Source: Torreya grandis (Eukaryota; Streptophyta; Pinopsida; Cupressales; Taxaceae). Taken from it: a stretch of 64,000 bases of DNA. This document shows, piece after piece, positions 61,269-64,000 of this stretch (the first letter of the stretch is position 1; each line of letters begins with the position of its first letter). Location: assembly GCA_037957365.1 (NCBI GenBank), contig JARHVA010000021.1, forward strand, positions 8,100,501 through 8,164,500, given 5' to 3'. The translations under genes were made by a program, and so were the position numbers. Under the pieces are notes generated by a model. The model had not been told where the DNA came from and ran no database searches. It worked only from the letters and a program-made list of their open reading frames with translations.

Positions 61269-61607
61269 CAACAATGATGATCAACTTGTTTGAAAGGAGT
61301 CATTTAATGGTCAATACCAAGTGAAATCTAGTTACAATTTATTGGATCAAATTCCTAGAATCATCAATAATTGGGAAAATATTTGGGATAAATATTTGAT
61401 ACCTAAAATTAACTTCTTTTTATGGGTGCTAGTCTAAAACAAAATTTTAACTATGGATAATTTAAGAAAAAGAGGTTACATTTTGACTAATAGATGCATC
61501 CTATTTCAAAATGACAATAAATTTGTTTTTCATATGGTTGTGGATTGCCCTTATGCACAATTAATTTGGATCTTTTTTATTCTCAAATTCAATGTTATTT
61601 GGGTATT
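61269..61607 (+). pseudogene. LINE ORF2 C-terminal zinc-finger region (zf-RVT)
   Basis: Reads FNGQYQVKSSYNLLDQIP, WENIWDKYLIPKINFFLWVL, then LRKRGYILTNRCILFQNDNK, HMVVDCPYAQLIW. The zf-RVT cysteine pair is CxxC in the family; here it is CILF, so one Cys is lost. The element is cut at 61607 by an LTR. Confidence 0.85.
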
Positions 61608-61701
61608 TGTTGACCATTTTTGGTCCAATAGGCCAAAATCGGTCCCCTTCTTTCCCTGTTGTTCTGAGCCAGTTCATTTTTTTTGTGCACAAGTCTTAGA
61701 G

Positions 61702-61860
61702 CTTCTACAGACTCTGCAGGCCCATTTCTACAGACTCTGCAGAGAGTTTCTACAGACTCTATAGGCCTTTATTTCTAAGGTCTTTGTAGGCATTTCTATG
61801 GACTCCACAAGCATTTCTACAAAGTCTGCAAGGAAGCTTTCTACAGACTCTGCAAGCAGA
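61702..61860. repeat. 20-25-bp minisatellite in the LTR
   Basis: Seven diverged units of TTTCTACAGACTCTGCAG type. Confidence 0.9.
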
Positions 61861-62959
61861 AATGAGTTCCCGACACTTAGGTGCAAAATGGACCATTTCA
61901 AGTGCCCTCGCGGAGGGAAGTTCAGAACTCAAGTGCCCTTGCAGAGGGCAGGGAACATTTGCAAATAAGCCATGGAGAAAAGCTGAAAAGGTATGTTTCC
62001 TTCAAAATTTTGTTTAAGGCAAAGGAAGTACCCTTCGGAAGGGTCATTTCCAATTTTCTCGAAAGGCACTTTTTGAAGGCAGTCGAGAGAAAAGACAAAG
62101 GCATAATTCCTTCAAATTTTATGTTGAAAGGAATTTGGAAGGGCTATGAGTAAAGAAAGACCGAGACAAAAGCAAGAAGTGATTTCTTTCAGACTTTTTG
62201 TTTGAAGGAATTCCTTCGGACAAGAGTCTGAAGAAATTTGGGAAAGTTGTGGGAGAAGCCCGAGAGAAAGTCTCCAAAGGAACGAGCAAGACAATTCTTG
62301 CAGACTTTTTATTTGCGGGAAAAAACTCAGTGGGAAAATGTCTGCAGGAAAATGTCCATGGGAAAATGTCCATGGGGAAAATGTCTGTGAGAAAGTGTTC
62401 GTAGGAAAATAGCTGAAGAGAAAAGGCTGTCGAAGGACCCCGAAGGGCAAGTGCCCTTGCGAGAGACTCTCAGCCAAAATGAAGGGACACTTCTCCAAAA
62501 GCTGAAGGGTCACCTTCCCTTCTAGAGGGTTCAAAATAAGAAGCCTGATAGAAAGGAAGTGACAAGTAGCTGAGAGAAAGGAAAAAGTTGAAGAATTTCC
62601 AAGGTGTGATGAGCTCGAAGATGTCAAAATCAAGCATGGAAAACTAGTCGGTGGAAGTTCAAACAAGTGATGGGTATGCAAATGTCAAATTTAAGGTGGT
62701 GAAATAGCCATTGATTTTGAAAAGCTTAAAGAAGAGCCCAAGGGACTCAGCGACCCACTAAGAAGATAGCCTGAAGGCTGAAGGAGCCAGAAAGAAACAA
62801 AGCCAAGAAGAGACAAAGTGTAGAAGTGGACAAAAAGTCCAGGTGGCAAAGAAGAGGTGTCAACTTAGGGATTCATTCTTGCAATTGGAATAGTGCTTGC
62901 CAAGCAATCATCAAATGACGTGAACAGTAAGCAGTGTGGCCTATTTTCTCCATTTTGCA

Positions 62960-62967
62960 TTTATAAG
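62960..62967 (+). promoter_or_regulatory. TATA box of the LTR
   Basis: TTTATAAG in a GC-poor context (preceded by CATTTTGCA), well placed for transcription toward the primer site. Confidence 0.5.
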
Positions 62968-63954
62968 TAGACAAACTGCGTGAATATTTGGAAGGAGCAG
63001 TCTTGTCTACAGAAAAGAGGAATGACCTATGCTTTCACATTAATGTCTGAATGCCAAAGTCAAGATCGGTGATTACACATCATAGTTCTAGCAGGCATTT
63101 TCTAGAAGAATGACATCAACAATAGTGACTTCCTCTTCTCGATGCTCACAAACGCACATGGGTCAGCTTGTTAAGAGCACCAAAGTATTTTCCAAAGCGA
63201 TGCCTTTACTTCTTCTCCTCTTTTTATATATTTTAAACTTCTCATTTCTGTAGGGGATCAATCTCTTAGCCTGGAAGGCAAAGCTCTACCCAAAAATCTT
63301 TGGGTTTGTAAGGCAGGACTCTGCCAGTTTTTACCTTGAATCAAGACTAAGTAATTCTTACCTCCATTTGAACTTGCACTCACGCATATATCTATGTTTT
63401 TCTTTTGTGTTAAGTCATTTTCTTTTATGATTTTCACATAATGATTTCAACATGTCTAGTGCATTGTGAATTTTCTTCTTCTACAGGTCTGCTAGAAGTG
63501 TCTATAGTAGGAATATAGGTGCATGTGAATAGGCTGCCAAAGTGTGTCTCAGAACACCTTTGATAGTTCTTTCTCCCTATATCTCTACAAACCCCTAACT
63601 CACTGATACATAAGAGTTTTCCACATCAGATGAAGTGTATGGTAGCTTTTTCTTGGTGAAAAGTGTATGTTCAAGCTGAGTGTATCAACTTTTTTGGTGT
63701 ATCACCTTTTAAGTTTAGGTTTAAGTTTTGTTTTTAGCATCCTTCTCCCTTTTCATTCCCCCCTTTTCATTTATTTGTTAGCTGTAGGGAATCCAGGACC
63801 TAAAAGATACATCGAAGGGAGCTAGCCCTTATCTAGAGACTCTCCCCTTAGCTTCACCGATCCCACAGGTGAGAGAGGAGTTTCCATTGTTGCGTGTGGA
63901 AGGCAAGAGCTCGGCCTCCTACCCAGGGTGCAATCCACTATGTCAACAATTTTT

Positions 63955-63973
63955 TGGCACGCTCGGTGGGACC
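63955..63973 (+). promoter_or_regulatory. primer binding site, not initiator-Met type
   Basis: TGGCACGCTCGGTGGGACC lies 6 bases after the LTR. Plant LTR elements often carry TGGCGC... sites here. The tRNA is not assigned. The element body lies beyond 64000. Confidence 0.6.
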
Positions 63974-64000
63974 AACTAGGACAAGTTGTGTCCAAAGAGT

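Larger units (their letters stand above)
54280..61607 (+). mobile_element. 5'-truncated LINE, interrupted by LTR insertions
   Basis: ORF2 begins inside the reverse transcriptase and reads in one direction in three pieces: 54280-54844, 56329-57738 and 61269-61607. Removing the two inserts brings the pieces back together at matching codons. The 5' truncation is typical of LINE insertions. The right end is cut by the LTR at 61608. No endonuclease domain is present here, and the element is distinct from the LINE relic at 17690-21330. Confidence 0.85.
61608..63948 (+). repeat. 5' LTR of an element continuing past the window
   Basis: 2,341 bp starting TGTTGAC and ending GTCAACA, perfect 7-bp inverted ends. 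A primer-site-like sequence follows directly. It interrupts the LINE zinc-finger region. Inside are a minisatellite (61702-61860), a TGTCCATGGGAAAA repeat near 62340-62385, and a TATA box at 62960-62967. Orientation is fixed by the primer site on the right. Confidence 0.88.

Overview
The window looks like nuclear DNA of a large, repeat-rich plant genome, most likely a gymnosperm. The basis is AT-rich sequence, giant introns, and dense, old, nested retroelements. The species cannot be named from the sequence. The only host gene I can defend is the 5' end of TAF6 (TATA-binding-protein-associated factor 6) on the minus strand. Coding exon 1 (29378-29503) and exon 2 (10271-10357) each translate cleanly into the TAF6 histone fold, have canonical GT/AG splice sites, and join in phase 0. 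The intron between them is 19,020 bp. Intron 2 runs off the left edge of the window and is therefore more than 10 kb.

Layout. 1-10270 (TAF6 intron 2): a complete but decayed chromodomain Ty3/gypsy element (1216-8833, +) splits an older minus-strand coding-like stretch. 10358-29377 (intron 1): a 0.9-kb DNA transposon with a 9-bp target duplication (11803-12694); a non-autonomous LTR element (13209-17433, +) whose interior is a largely intron-free copy of a large GTPase resembling the VLIG/GBP group; pieces of a LINE (ORF1 17690-18670, endonuclease 20330-21330); a gag-only LTR element on the minus strand (21932-27217); and a Ty3/gypsy RT-RNase H relic (28320-29080, -). Just upstream of the TAF6 ATG, a 146-bp tandem duplication copies a likely 5'UTR splice acceptor. 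30-41 kb: a hairpin, another RT scrap, a pol-less LTR element (31559-37805, -) bounded by CAATT duplications and itself carrying a 1.18-kb insertion, then a degenerate tandem array. 41410-43649: a decayed hAT transposase. 43.65-53 kb: no recognisable gene. 53-64 kb: a gag relic with an internal 189-bp duplication, joined to a 5'-truncated LINE that has been interrupted three times by LTR-type sequences. The last of these (LTR 61608-63948) begins an element that continues past the window end.

Nothing here works as an operon or pathway. The biology is one conserved transcription-factor gene stretched by successive generations of transposons. The items most worth follow-up are the retroelement carrying the GTPase transcript copy, the pol-less element with Ser-Glu-rich coiled-coil reading frames, and the exactly resolved nested insertions in the right-hand LINE.
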